From contig JAEZIH010000036.1 of assembly GCA_023416055.1 (NCBI GenBank), positions 1 to 9,246 on the forward strand: a DNA stretch of 9,246 bases, written 5' to 3'. Position 1 is the first letter of the stretch, and every line of letters starts with the position of its first letter. A program made the position numbers and the translations under genes. The DNA is from Pseudomonadota bacterium. Lineage in GTDB: Bacteria > Pseudomonadota > Alphaproteobacteria > Caulobacterales > Caulobacteraceae. Shown here one piece after another: positions 1-6,227 of this stretch. The notes under the pieces were generated by a model. The model was not told the origin of the DNA and did not search any database. It was given only the letters and a program-made list of their open reading frames with translations.

Positions 1-323
1 TGCGCGCATGGCAGGGCCGGCTGATGGGCATCATCATGCGGCCGGCCATGGGCGCGGCCTGGGCCTTCGGCCTGTGGCTGCTGTGGTTGCGCAGCGGTTC
101 CGGGGCGGACTGGAGCTTCGTCCACCAGCCGTGGATGATCGCCAAACTGTCAGGAGTGATCGCCCTCAGCGCCTGGCACGGGTTCCTGGCCGGGGAAGGG
201 AAGCGCATCGTGGCCGGGACCTCGACCCGAACAGGGCGGTTCTGGCGCATGGCCAATGAGATTCCCTTCCTCATCGCCATTGTCATGGTCCTGTCCGTGA
301 CCACGGAATGGACTTTCGGCTGA
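1..323 (+). CDS. hemJ: HemJ-type protoporphyrinogen IX oxidase, C-terminal part (5' end outside window)
   Basis: This is the 3' part of a gene entering from the left. The frame is open from base 3 and ends at TGA 321-323. The visible part is about 106 residues and is mostly hydrophobic, with membrane segments near the start, around WMIAKLSGVIALSAWHGF, and at the end (PFLIAIVMVLSVTTEW). The pattern R-L-x-x-I-I-M-R-P-A, then A-K-L, then W-H-G-F, then GRFWRMANEIP matches the C-terminal half of the HemJ/UPF0093 membrane family. HemJ oxidises protoporphyrinogen IX to protoporphyrin IX in haem synthesis and is the usual form in alphaproteobacteria lacking HemG and HemY. Family knowledge places a conserved lysine, probably the one in A-K-L, at the haem site. 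A hem gene just left of rho fits the origin-proximal arrangement of Caulobacterales. The ATG at 24 is internal, because homology continues upstream of it. Confidence 0.88.
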   Translation, partial: RAWQGRLMGIIMRPAMGAAWAFGLWLLWLRSGSGADWSFVHQPWMIAKLSGVIALSAWHGFLAGEGKRIVAGTSTRTGRFWRMANEIPFLIAIVMVLSVTTEWTFG

Positions 324-541
324 ACCCCGACGCTTGACCTCGTCGGCCTGGCGTGGTTTCGCTGATCCCGAACCGATCCTGGCCGAGGCCTTCGCCTTCC
401 GGACGGTCCCTCTCTCACAGCGACGCCCGCCGGATCGACCCTGCGGGAGCCACGCCGCCCTCCCTGCCGGCCCCCGGGCCAACATCGTCAGCCGCACAGA
501 CCCGCGACCCGCGGGCGCTGGCCTACGCCTGAAGAAGATTC
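324..541 (+). promoter_or_regulatory. C-rich leader upstream of rho, candidate Rho-utilisation region
   Basis: This 218-nt gap between hemJ and rho holds no convincing gene. By hand count, bases 391-530 contain 67 C and 39 G in 140 nt, a C-over-G excess with pyrimidine-rich runs such as TCCCTCTCTCAC (407-418). Rut sites are C-rich, G-poor and weakly structured, and rho genes in other bacteria (for example E. coli) are autoregulated by Rho-dependent attenuation in the leader. The same role here is inference. A TTGACC at 334-339 could be a -35 element, but no good -10 lies at normal spacing, so no promoter is called. No strong hairpin with a U-tract follows hemJ. A GATTC (GANTC class, the CcrM methylation motif in Caulobacterales) occupies 537-541, directly before the rho ATG. 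A purine-rich stretch (GAAGAAG, 531-537) is the likely ribosome binding site. Confidence 0.35.
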
Positions 542-1966
542 ATGACCGACGTCCGCGACACCGACCCGACCGCGCCCGAGACCGAGACCGAGACCGAGAC
601 CCCGGAAACCGAACAGCCTGCCGCGGACGCTGCCGGCGAGCAGGCGATCGTCGACCAGGAGGCCGATGAGGATGAGGACGACGGCGAACCGATCGTCCCC
701 AATGGCCGCATCACCCTCGCCGAGCTGAACGAGAAGACGCCAGCTGACCTGGTCGCCTTCGCCGAAGGGCTCGAGATCGAGAACGCCTCGAACCTGCGCA
801 AGCAGGACCTGCTGTTCGCCATCCTCAAGGCCCTGGCTGACGAGGAGGTCGAGATCATCGCCGACGGGGTTCTGGAGATCCTGCCCGACGGCTTCGGCTT
901 CCTGCGCAGCCCCGACGCCAACTACCTGCCGGGGCCTGATGACATCTATGTCTCGCCCTCGCAGATCCGCCGCTTCGGCCTGCGCTCAGGCGACACCATC
1001 CACGGCGCCGTGCGCGGCCCGCGCGAGGGCGAGCGCTACTTCGCCCTGCTCAAGGTCGACACGATCAACCTGGAAGACCCCGAGACGGTCAAGACCAAGG
1101 TCCTGTTCGACAACCTGACCCCGCTCTACCCGGAAGAGCGGCTGCACATGGAGATCCAGGACCCGACGCTGAAGGACCGCTCGGGCCGGGTCATCGACAT
1201 CGTCGCCCCCCTCGGGAAGGGCCAGCGCTGCCTGATCGTCGCCCCGCCGCGGGTCGGCAAGACGGTGATGCTGCAGAACATCGCCAAGTCGATCGAGAAG
1301 AACCACCCCGAGGTCTTCCTCATCGTCCTGCTCATCGATGAGCGGCCCGAGGAAGTGACCGATATGCAGCGTACCGTGAAGGGCGAGGTCATCGCCTCGA
1401 CCTTCGACGAGCCGGCCACCCGCCACGTCGCCGTGGCCGAAATGGTCATCGAAAAGGCCAAGCGCCTGGTCGAGCACAAGAAGGACGTGGTCATCCTGCT
1501 CGACTCGATCACCCGCCTCGGCCGCGCCTACAACACCGTCGTTCCGAGCTCCGGCAAGGTGCTGACCGGCGGCGTCGACGCCAACGCCCTGCAGCGCCCC
1601 AAGCGCTTCTTCGGCGCCGCGCGTAACGTGGAGCAGGGCGGTTCTCTGACCATCATCGCCACCGCCCTAATCGACACCGGCTCGCGCATGGACGAGGTGA
1701 TCTTCGAAGAGTTCAAGGGCACCGGCAACTCGGAGATCGTGCTGGACCGAAAGGTCGCCGACAAGCGCATCTTCCCGGCCATTGACGTGCTCAAGTCGGG
1801 CACGCGCAAAGAAGACCTCATCACGCCCAAGGAGCAGCTGGCCAAGACCTACGTCCTGCGCCGGATACTCAACCCGATGGGTCCGCAGGACGCCATCGAG
1901 TTCCTCCTCGACAAGCTGCGGCAGTCCAAGAACAATGCCGACTTCTTCCAGTCGATGAACACCTGA
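542..1966 (+). CDS. rho: Transcription termination factor Rho
   Basis: This gene encodes the hexameric RNA-dependent ATPase that loads on C-rich nascent RNA and pulls transcripts out of RNA polymerase. The protein is 474 aa against 419 in E. coli, and the extra length is at the N-terminus. Residues 1-50 hold 20 Asp/Glu and a single Arg and are probably disordered. The Rho_N helical domain covers about 57-100 and the cold-shock-like RNA-binding domain about 105-175 ([19 protein letters not shown]). The RecA-type ATPase domain follows: Walker A A234-PPRVGKT-T241, Walker B VVILLD ending at D321, and the Q-loop region V340-LTGGVDAN. The C-terminal half is nearly collinear with E. coli Rho ([26 protein letters not shown]). 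The ATG start has a purine-rich stretch upstream and begins the acidic extension; no later Met precedes the Rho_N domain. The gene lies alone between two gaps, so it probably has its own control. Confidence 0.98.
   Translation: MTDVRDTDPTAPETETETETPETEQPAADAAGEQAIVDQEADEDEDDGEPIVPNGRITLAELNEKTPADLVAFAEGLEIENASNLRKQDLLFAILKALADEEVEIIADGVLEILPDGFGFLRSPDANYLPGPDDIYVSPSQIRRFGLRSGDTIHGAVRGPREGERYFALLKVDTINLEDPETVKTKVLFDNLTPLYPEERLHMEIQDPTLKDRSGRVIDIVAPLGKGQRCLIVAPPRVGKTVMLQNIAKSIEKNHPEVFLIVLLIDERPEEVTDMQRTVKGEVIASTFDEPATRHVAVAEMVIEKAKRLVEHKKDVVILLDSITRLGRAYNTVVPSSGKVLTGGVDANALQRPKRFFGAARNVEQGGSLTIIATALIDTGSRMDEVIFEEFKGTGNSEIVLDRKVADKRIFPAIDVLKSGTRKEDLITPKEQLAKTYVLRRILNPMGPQDAIEFLLDKLRQSKNNADFFQSMNT
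578..601 (+). repeat. (GAGACC)4 tandem repeat inside rho, encoding (Glu-Thr)4
   Basis: Four perfect head-to-tail copies of the hexamer GAGACC lie in frame in rho and encode residues 13-20 (ETETETET). Degenerate continuation follows (CCGGAAACCGAA, PETE). The 6-nt unit means that copy-number change would lengthen or shorten the acidic tail without shifting frame. Confidence 0.9.
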
Positions 1967-1968
1967 CG

Positions 1969-1981
1969 GCGGCTCGGCCGC
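1969..1981 (+). terminator. Short GC hairpin after rho, weak terminator candidate
   Basis: GCGGC-TCG-GCCGC forms a 5-bp stem with a 3-nt loop three bases after the rho stop codon. TGTTTC follows, so only three U residues in a row would trail the stem. The stem is short and the U-tract poor. The first base of the adjacent parS palindrome is also the last base of the stem. This could be a weak intrinsic terminator or chance in GC-rich DNA. Confidence 0.22.
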
Positions 1982-1998
1982 TGTTTCACGTGAAACAG
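1981..1998 (+). other. parS: parS centromere site 1 (18-bp perfect palindrome)
   Basis: CTGTTTCACGTGAAACAG is a perfect 18-bp palindrome. Its core, TGTTTCACGTGAAACA, matches the conserved bacterial parS consensus TGTTNCACGTGAAACA without mismatch. ParB binds this site through its helix-turn-helix and loads as a CTP-gated clamp. The site lies in the 39-nt gap between rho and the DUF6489 gene. Its right edge runs into the next gene's Shine-Dalgarno (AGGAG, 1997-2001, sharing two bases). Confidence 0.96.
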
Positions 1999-2001
1999 GA
2001 G
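1997..2001 (+). promoter_or_regulatory. Shine-Dalgarno of the DUF6489 gene, overlapping parS site 1
   Basis: AGGAG begins inside the last two bases of the parS palindrome. It lies 7 nt before the GTG at 2009 but only 4 nt before the TTG at 2006. That spacing favours GTG as the start. Confidence 0.7.
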
Positions 2002-2008
2002 CGGGTTG

Positions 2009-2233
2009 GTGAAGGTCAACGTCGAGATCGACTGCACCCCGGCGGAGGCGCGGGCCTTCCTCGGCCTGCCGGATGTGGCGCCGCTGAACGAGGCCATGGT
2101 CGCCGAGATGCAGAAGCGGATGGCCGAGAACGTCGCCGCCATGCAGCCCGACGAGCTGATCAAGACCTGGACCAGTTTCGGTCTCCAGGCGCAGGAGCAG
2201 TTCCGGAAGTTGATGGAAGCGGCGGTCAAGTGA
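2009..2233 (+). CDS. DUF6489-type small conserved protein of unknown function
   Basis: This is a 74-aa soluble protein starting MKVNVEIDCTPAEARAFLGL and followed by a predicted amphipathic helix rich in Met, Glu and Lys. It has no membrane segment or signal peptide. The opening (K-V-N-V-E-x-D-C-T-P-x-E-A-R-x-F-L-G-L-P-D) is what I recall as the alphaproteobacterial DUF6489 family; the family name is from memory and the function is unknown. The GTG start at 2009 is chosen over the TTG at 2006 by Shine-Dalgarno spacing and because homologues begin MKV. It sits between parS site 1 and the repeat upstream of mnmE. Its position between rho and mnmE appears to be maintained in relatives (inference). 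It could be transcribed with mnmE. Confidence 0.85.
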   Translation: MKVNVEIDCTPAEARAFLGLPDVAPLNEAMVAEMQKRMAENVAAMQPDELIKTWTSFGLQAQEQFRKLMEAAVK

Positions 2234-2239
2234 AGCACC

Positions 2240-2364
2240 GTCTCCTCCCCGCTGCGCGGGGAGGGGGACCATCCGAAGGATGGCGGAGGGGCGTCGCCCT
2301 CCCGCTTCCGGCTGGACCCCTCCACCGCTTCGCGGTCCCCCTCCCCATTTCATGGGGAGGAGAC
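2240..2364. repeat. 125-bp palindromic intergenic repeat (REP/MITE-like) between DUF6489 gene and mnmE
   Basis: The ends are perfect 11-bp inverted repeats: GTCTCCTCCCC (2240-2250) and GGGGAGGAGAC (2354-2364). Inside them a second perfect inverted pair, GGGGAGGGGGACC (2258-2270) and GGTCCCCCTCCCC (2334-2346), is nested. A third pair, GGAGGGG (2285-2291) and CCCCTCC (2317-2323), is nested inside that. Each arm also folds on itself: CCTCCCC/GGGGAGG with 7-nt loops on both sides, CCATCC-GAA-GGATGG (2269-2283) on the left, and ACCGC-TTC-GCGGT (2324-2336) on the right. The two small inner hairpins differ in sequence but both stay perfectly paired, which suggests selection on structure. Similar CTCCTCCCC...GGGGAGG elements are common between genes in Caulobacterales and other alphaproteobacteria (from memory). 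There is no coding capacity and no obvious target-site duplication. The right end carries the mnmE ribosome binding site. Confidence 0.85.
2356..2362 (+). promoter_or_regulatory. Shine-Dalgarno of mnmE, located in the repeat's right terminus
   Basis: GGAGGAG ends 10 nt before the ATG at 2373 and is the only strong ribosome binding site near it. It lies wholly inside the right terminal inverted repeat. It could therefore pair either with the left terminus (2240-2250) or with the local CCTCCCC at 2340-2346. Confidence 0.6.
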
Positions 2365-2372
2365 GTGCGGCC

Positions 2373-3677
2373 ATGACCGACACCATCTTCGCCCTCGCCA
2401 CCCCGCCGGGCCGGGGGGCCATCGCGATCCTACGTCTCAGCGGACCGGGCACGGAGGCGGCGCTGGCCGCCCTCGGAGCGCCGAACCTCAAGCCGCGCTA
2501 CGCCAGCCTTCGTACCCTGGTCCATGGTGGCGAACGCCTGGACGAGGCCCTCGTTCTGCGCTTTCCAGGTCCGCACTCCTACACCGGCGAGGACAGCGCG
2601 GAGCTTCATCTCCATGGCGGCCGGGCGGTGGTGGAGGCCGTCAGCCAGGCCCTGATCGCCCTCGGCCTGCGCCCCGCCGATCCCGGCGAATTCACCCGCC
2701 GGGCCTTCGAGAACGGCCGCATGGACCTCGCCCAGGCCGAGGCGGTGGCCGACCTGATCGACGCCGAAACCGCCGCCCAGGCCGCCCAAGCCCTGGGCCA
2801 GCTGGACGGGCGACTGAGCGAAACCTACGCCGGCTTCCGCCGCGACCTGCTGAAAGCCCTGTCGCTGGTGGAGGCCGAGATCGACTTCCCCGACGAGGAG
2901 GTGCCTGACAACCTGGCCCGCACCGCCGGCCCGGTGCTCGACAAGCTGATCACCGACCTTAAAGCCGCCCTGGCCGAGGCTCGTCGCGGGGAGCGGGTCC
3001 GCGAGGGCTACCGGATCGTGCTGATCGGGGAGACAAACGCCGGCAAGTCCTCCCTGTTCAACGCCTTGGTCGCCCGCGAGGCGGCCATCGTTACACCCAT
3101 CGCCGGGACGACCCGCGATGTCCTGGATGCGGACCTCGTCATCGGCGGCTACGCCGTTACCCTGTCCGACACGGCCGGCCTGCGCGACAGCGAGGACCCG
3201 GTGGAGGCCGAGGGGGTGCGCCGCGCCCGCGCCCGTGCCGAGCAGGCGGAGCTGCGCCTCTGGGTTCGCGCACCCGGGGACCCCGAGGGCGTGGCGGCGG
3301 AGTATGTCCGTCCGGGCGATCTCACCGTCTTCACCAAGGCGGATCTCGACCCTCCGGCCTTGCCAACCGACGGAGCGCTGGTGGTCAGCACCGCGACGGG
3401 GGAGGGGCTCTCGGCTCTGCACGAGTGGATCGTGGAGCGGCTGGGGCGGGATCTCTCCGGCGCCGACTTCCCTGCGGTCACGCGAGAGAGACATCGGCGG
3501 CGCCTTGAGGAGGCCTTGGCGGCCGTTGAGGCCGGGCGCCAAGCGCTCGACGTCGCCCCTGAAATGGCCGGCGATGATCTCCGCCGCGCGGCGGAGGCCC
3601 TCGCCCGCGTGACCGGGGCCATAGGGGTGGAAGACATACTGGGCGAGGTCTTCTCGAATTTCTGCATTGGTAAGTAG
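2373..3677 (+). CDS. mnmE: tRNA modification GTPase MnmE (TrmE)
   Basis: MnmE works with MnmG to build the (carboxymethyl)aminomethyl group at C5 of wobble U34 in certain tRNAs. The protein is 434 aa (E. coli 454). The N-terminal tetrahydrofolate-binding domain (about 1-118) opens MTDTIFALATPPGRGAIAI. A helical domain surrounds the inserted G domain. G1 is G219-ETNAGKS-S226, G2 is GTTRD (245-249) and G3 is D266-TAG. G4 is T321-KAD-D324, with Thr in place of the usual Asn of NKxD. The C-terminus is C431-IGK, the conserved C-x-G-K end carrying the catalytic cysteine. The start at 2373 is chosen because family homology begins there. The frame is open upstream to 2280, but that part only translates the palindromic repeat. 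mnmG follows after 61 nt containing parS site 2. Confidence 0.97.
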   Translation: MTDTIFALATPPGRGAIAILRLSGPGTEAALAALGAPNLKPRYASLRTLVHGGERLDEALVLRFPGPHSYTGEDSAELHLHGGRAVVEAVSQALIALGLRPADPGEFTRRAFENGRMDLAQAEAVADLIDAETAAQAAQALGQLDGRLSETYAGFRRDLLKALSLVEAEIDFPDEEVPDNLARTAGPVLDKLITDLKAALAEARRGERVREGYRIVLIGETNAGKSSLFNALVAREAAIVTPIAGTTRDVLDADLVIGGYAVTLSDTAGLRDSEDPVEAEGVRRARARAEQAELRLWVRAPGDPEGVAAEYVRPGDLTVFTKADLDPPALPTDGALVVSTATGEGLSALHEWIVERLGRDLSGADFPAVTRERHRRRLEEALAAVEAGRQALDVAPEMAGDDLRRAAEALARVTGAIGVEDILGEVFSNFCIGK

Positions 3678-3682
3678 CGCCA

Positions 3683-3698
3683 CGTTTCACGTGAAACA
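3683..3698 (+). other. parS: parS centromere site 2
   Basis: CGTTTCACGTGAAACA holds a perfect 14-bp palindrome (GTTTCACGTGAAAC, 3684-3697). It differs from the TGTTNCACGTGAAACA consensus only at the outermost left base. It lies in the 61-nt gap between mnmE and mnmG. It is enclosed by a further inverted pair, CGCCAC (3678-3683) and GTGGCG (3714-3719), followed by AAAAC. That pair could form an RNA stem in the mnmE-mnmG transcript. Confidence 0.94.
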
Positions 3699-3738
3699 TA
3701 CGCGGCCGTCACGGTGGCGAAAACGGCGGTAATCGACT

Positions 3739-5610
3739 ATGTCCCGGCTCATGCAATCCTTCGACGTCATCGTCATCGGCGGCGGTCACGCCGGCTGTGA
3801 GGCCGCGGCGGCCGCTGCGCGCGCGGGCGCGCGGACCGTGCTCCTGACCCAGAAGCTTGAGACGATCGGCGAGATGTCCTGCAACCCGGCCATCGGCGGC
3901 CTGGGCAAGGGGCATCTGGTTCGCGAGATCGATGCGCTTGATGGCGTCATGGGCCGGCTGGCCGATGTCTCGGGCATCCAGTTCCGCCTGCTGAACCGTT
4001 CAAAGGGCGCAGCGGTGCAAGGGCCGCGCAGCCAGATCGACCGACGGCTCTATCGCGAGGCGATGCAGGCCGAACTCGCCGCCACGCCGAACCTGACCTT
4101 GATGGCCGGCACGGCCGAGCGACTCGTCCTGGGGGGCGACCGGGTGGAGGGCGTGGTGACTGGCGACGGAGAGGAACTCCGCGCCGCCGCCGTAGTGCTG
4201 ACCACGGGCACCTTCCTCAACGGCGTCATTCACAAGGGGGACGAACGCATTCCCGCCGGCCGCCATGGGGAGGCGCCCTCGACTGGTCTGGCCGCCGACC
4301 TCTATGGCGCGGGCCTCGCCATGGGTCGGCTGAAGACCGGCACTCCGGCGCGTCTCGACGGCCGCACCATCGCCTGGGACCGGCTGGAGATGCAGCAGGC
4401 CGATGCGGAGCCTGTGCCCTTCAGCTTCCTGACCGACGGCATCAACGTGCCGCAGATCGCCTGCGGCGTGACCCACACGACGGAAGAGACGCACCGGATC
4501 ATCGCCGAGAACCTCGGTGAAAGCGCTGTCTACGGCGGCCATCTGTCTGGACGTGGTCCGCGTTACTGCCCCTCGATCGAGGACAAGGTGGTGCGCTTCG
4601 CCGACAAGACCTCGCACCAGATCTTCCTCGAGCCCGAAGGGCTGGACGACCCGACCGTCTATCCGAACGGCATCTCGACCTCGGTCTCCGACGCCACCCA
4701 GTTGGCCTTCCTGAGAACCATCCCGGGGCTGGAGAAGGTCCAGGTGTTCCGCTTCGGCTACGCGATCGAATACGACTACGTCGACCCGCGCGAGCTGACC
4801 CCGGCCCTGGAGGTCAAGAAGCGTCCGGGCCTGTTCCTCGCCGGCCAGATCAACGGCACAACGGGCTACGAGGAGGCGGGAGCGCAGGGCCTCATCGCCG
4901 GGCTGAACGCCGCACGGGCGGCCGCCGGCTCCGAACCAATCGTTCTCCGTCGCGACCAGGCCTATATCGGCGTGATGATCGACGATCTGGTGACGCGCGG
5001 AGTGACCGAGCCCTACCGCATGTTCACCAGCCGCGCCGAGTACCGGCTCACGCTGCGCGCCGACAATGCCGACCTGCGCCTGACGCCGATCGGCATCGAG
5101 GCGGGTGTCGTTGCGACGGAGCGCCGGCGGGCCTTCGAGGCCAAGGCGTCCGCCCTTGCTGAGGCTGCAGCTCTGGTCCGCGAGGTGACCTATACCCCGA
5201 AGGAGGCGGCGGCCCTCGGGATCCCTGTCAACGCCGACGGCCAGCGCCGCTCGATTCGGGATCTGCTGGCCTTCCCGGGAGTCGACCTGACCACATTCGA
5301 GGCGGCCCACCCCCAGATCGCGGACTGGCCGCGACAGGTGCGCGAGCAGATCGAGATCGACGCGAGCTACGCTGGCTACCTGGACCGGCAAGCCGCCGAT
5401 GCCGAGGCGTTGCGCCGTGAAGAGACGCTCGCCCTGCCGGTCGAACTGGACTACGCCGCCATCGGCAGCCTCTCCAACGAGGTCCGCGAAAAACTGATTC
5501 TGGTGCGTCCACGGACCCTCGGCCAGGCCCGCCGCATCGAGGGCATGACTCCAGGCGCCCTGACAGCCCTGCTGTCACACGTGAAGAAGGCGAAGGCGGC
5601 CGCAGCGTGA
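3739..5610 (+). CDS. mnmG: tRNA uridine-5-carboxymethylaminomethyl modification enzyme MnmG (GidA)
   Basis: MnmG is the FAD-dependent partner of MnmE in modifying U34 of tRNAs that read codons ending in A or G. The protein is 623 aa (E. coli 629). The Rossmann FAD-binding motif is near the N-terminus, [14 protein letters not shown] with the glycines at 14-16 and 19. The signature [15 protein letters not shown] contains C48. The second conserved cysteine is C277 in [11 protein letters not shown]. The C-terminal helical region that contacts MnmE and tRNA ends [12 protein letters not shown] 3739 is used, but ATG 3751 (residue 5, [12 protein letters not shown]) is a reasonable alternative because the ribosome binding site (GGCGG near 3725-3729) is weak. 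The stop codon overlaps the GTG start of rsmG by 4 nt. Confidence 0.98.
   Translation: MSRLMQSFDVIVIGGGHAGCEAAAAAARAGARTVLLTQKLETIGEMSCNPAIGGLGKGHLVREIDALDGVMGRLADVSGIQFRLLNRSKGAAVQGPRSQIDRRLYREAMQAELAATPNLTLMAGTAERLVLGGDRVEGVVTGDGEELRAAAVVLTTGTFLNGVIHKGDERIPAGRHGEAPSTGLAADLYGAGLAMGRLKTGTPARLDGRTIAWDRLEMQQADAEPVPFSFLTDGINVPQIACGVTHTTEETHRIIAENLGESAVYGGHLSGRGPRYCPSIEDKVVRFADKTSHQIFLEPEGLDDPTVYPNGISTSVSDATQLAFLRTIPGLEKVQVFRFGYAIEYDYVDPRELTPALEVKKRPGLFLAGQINGTTGYEEAGAQGLIAGLNAARAAAGSEPIVLRRDQAYIGVMIDDLVTRGVTEPYRMFTSRAEYRLTLRADNADLRLTPIGIEAGVVATERRRAFEAKASALAEAAALVREVTYTPKEAAALGIPVNADGQRRSIRDLLAFPGVDLTTFEAAHPQIADWPRQVREQIEIDASYAGYLDRQAADAEALRREETLALPVELDYAAIGSLSNEVREKLILVRPRTLGQARRIEGMTPGALTALLSHVKKAKAAAA
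5561..5577 (+). other. Perfect 7-bp hairpin in the 3' end of mnmG before the rsmG start
   Basis: TGACAGC-CCT-GCTGTCA is a perfect 7-bp stem with a triloop, inside mnmG codons and ending 29 nt before the rsmG GTG. There is no U-tract, so it is not a terminator. It could affect translational coupling or mRNA processing between mnmG and rsmG, or it could be chance. Confidence 0.3.
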
Positions 5611-6227
5611 CCCCCGCCGAGTTCCAGGGCCTCACCGGCGCATCCGACGCCCAGATGGCCGACCTCGCGACCTTCGCCGAGCGTCTGGGTGAAGCCAATG
5701 CCGTCATGAACCTCGTCGGCCCGGACACCATTCCGGATGTCTGGAACCGGCACTACTGGGATTCGGCCCAGCTGCTGGCGCAAGCGCCTGACGCCGTGAC
5801 CTGGGCCGATCTCGGAGCCGGGGCCGGCTTCCCCGGCGTGGTTCTGGCGATTCTCCTGAAGGGGAGGGCCGGGGCTCACGTGTGGCTGATCGACAGCCTC
5901 AGAAAGCGCTGCCGTTTCCTTAACGCGGTCGTCAGCGAACTGACGCTTCCCGCGACGGTGATCAACGGCCGTGCGGAGGCCCAGGCCCTGAAGGTCGACG
6001 TGGTCACCGCCCGCGCTGTGGCTCCGATGGAAAAGCTGCTCGGCTATGCACAACCTTATCTACAGCGAGGCGCCCGTGGGCTGTTCCTGAAGGGTGAAAA
6101 GGCCGAGCTGGAGGTGGCGGAGGCCCGCCGGGTCTGGCAATTTGAGCCCGAACTCTCCGTCTCGCGCAGCGATCCGCGCGGCCGCATCGTTTCCGTCCGG
6201 AGCCTCCGCCGTGTCCCAAGCCGGTAA
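5607..6227 (+). CDS. rsmG: 16S rRNA (guanine-N7) methyltransferase RsmG (GidB)
   Basis: RsmG methylates N7 of the 16S rRNA guanine equivalent to E. coli G527 in the 530 loop, using SAM; loss of it gives low-level streptomycin resistance in several bacteria. The protein is 206 aa (E. coli 207). Visible family marks are N-L-V-G, then W-N-R-H-Y-W-D-S before the catalytic domain, and SAM-binding motif I D68[10 protein letters not shown]77. A second loop is L-I-D-S-x-x-K-R-x-x-F-L, followed by V-V-T-A-R-A-V-A-P and LFLKG. The GTG start at 5607 shares the GTGA with the mnmG stop, so translation is probably coupled; GAAGG at 5592-5596 is a modest ribosome binding site. The 3' end overlaps parA by 17 nt. 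The order mnmG-rsmG-parA-parB is classic for origin-proximal DNA in many bacteria. Confidence 0.97.
   Translation: MTPAEFQGLTGASDAQMADLATFAERLGEANAVMNLVGPDTIPDVWNRHYWDSAQLLAQAPDAVTWADLGAGAGFPGVVLAILLKGRAGAHVWLIDSLRKRCRFLNAVVSELTLPATVINGRAEAQALKVDVVTARAVAPMEKLLGYAQPYLQRGARGLFLKGEKAELEVAEARRVWQFEPELSVSRSDPRGRIVSVRSLRRVPSR
6056..6064 (+). promoter_or_regulatory. DnaA-box-like 9-mer inside rsmG
   Basis: TTATCTACA differs by one base from the strong DnaA box TTATCCACA. It encodes part of P-Y-L-Q and uses CTA, a leucine codon otherwise rare in the genes here. It stands alone, with no second box seen nearby, so this is only a candidate site. Confidence 0.25.

Noticed and set aside
334..362. Possible rho promoter with TTGACC as -35
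   Set aside because: No acceptable -10 element at 16-18 nt spacing, and no good match to the Caulobacter GCTANAWC element at 10-14 nt; too weak to call.
334..669. Open frame covering the rho leader and rho N-terminus
   Set aside because: The translation is Arg/Pro/Ala-rich with an Arg-Asp run from the rho repeat, it has a TTG start and no homology I recognise, and it clashes with rho.
2280..2372. Upstream in-frame extension of mnmE by 31 residues
   Set aside because: It only translates the palindromic repeat; MnmE family homology begins at MTDTIFA (2373).
4000..5391. Long open frame antisense to mnmG (463 codons), and similar long antisense frames over mnmE, rho and parA
   Set aside because: Stop codons are scarce in high-GC DNA, so shadow frames are expected. 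The translations are low-complexity (Arg, Gly, Val, Leu rich) with no recognisable domain.
5572..5587. parS-like TGTCACACGTGAAGAA at the 3' end of mnmG
   Set aside because: It has three mismatches to the consensus and is explained by the conserved L-S-H-V-K-K codons of MnmG.
6094..6210. Upstream in-frame extension of parA
   Set aside because: It is an Arg/Ser/Pro-rich shadow of the rsmG frame; ParA homology begins just after GTG 6211.
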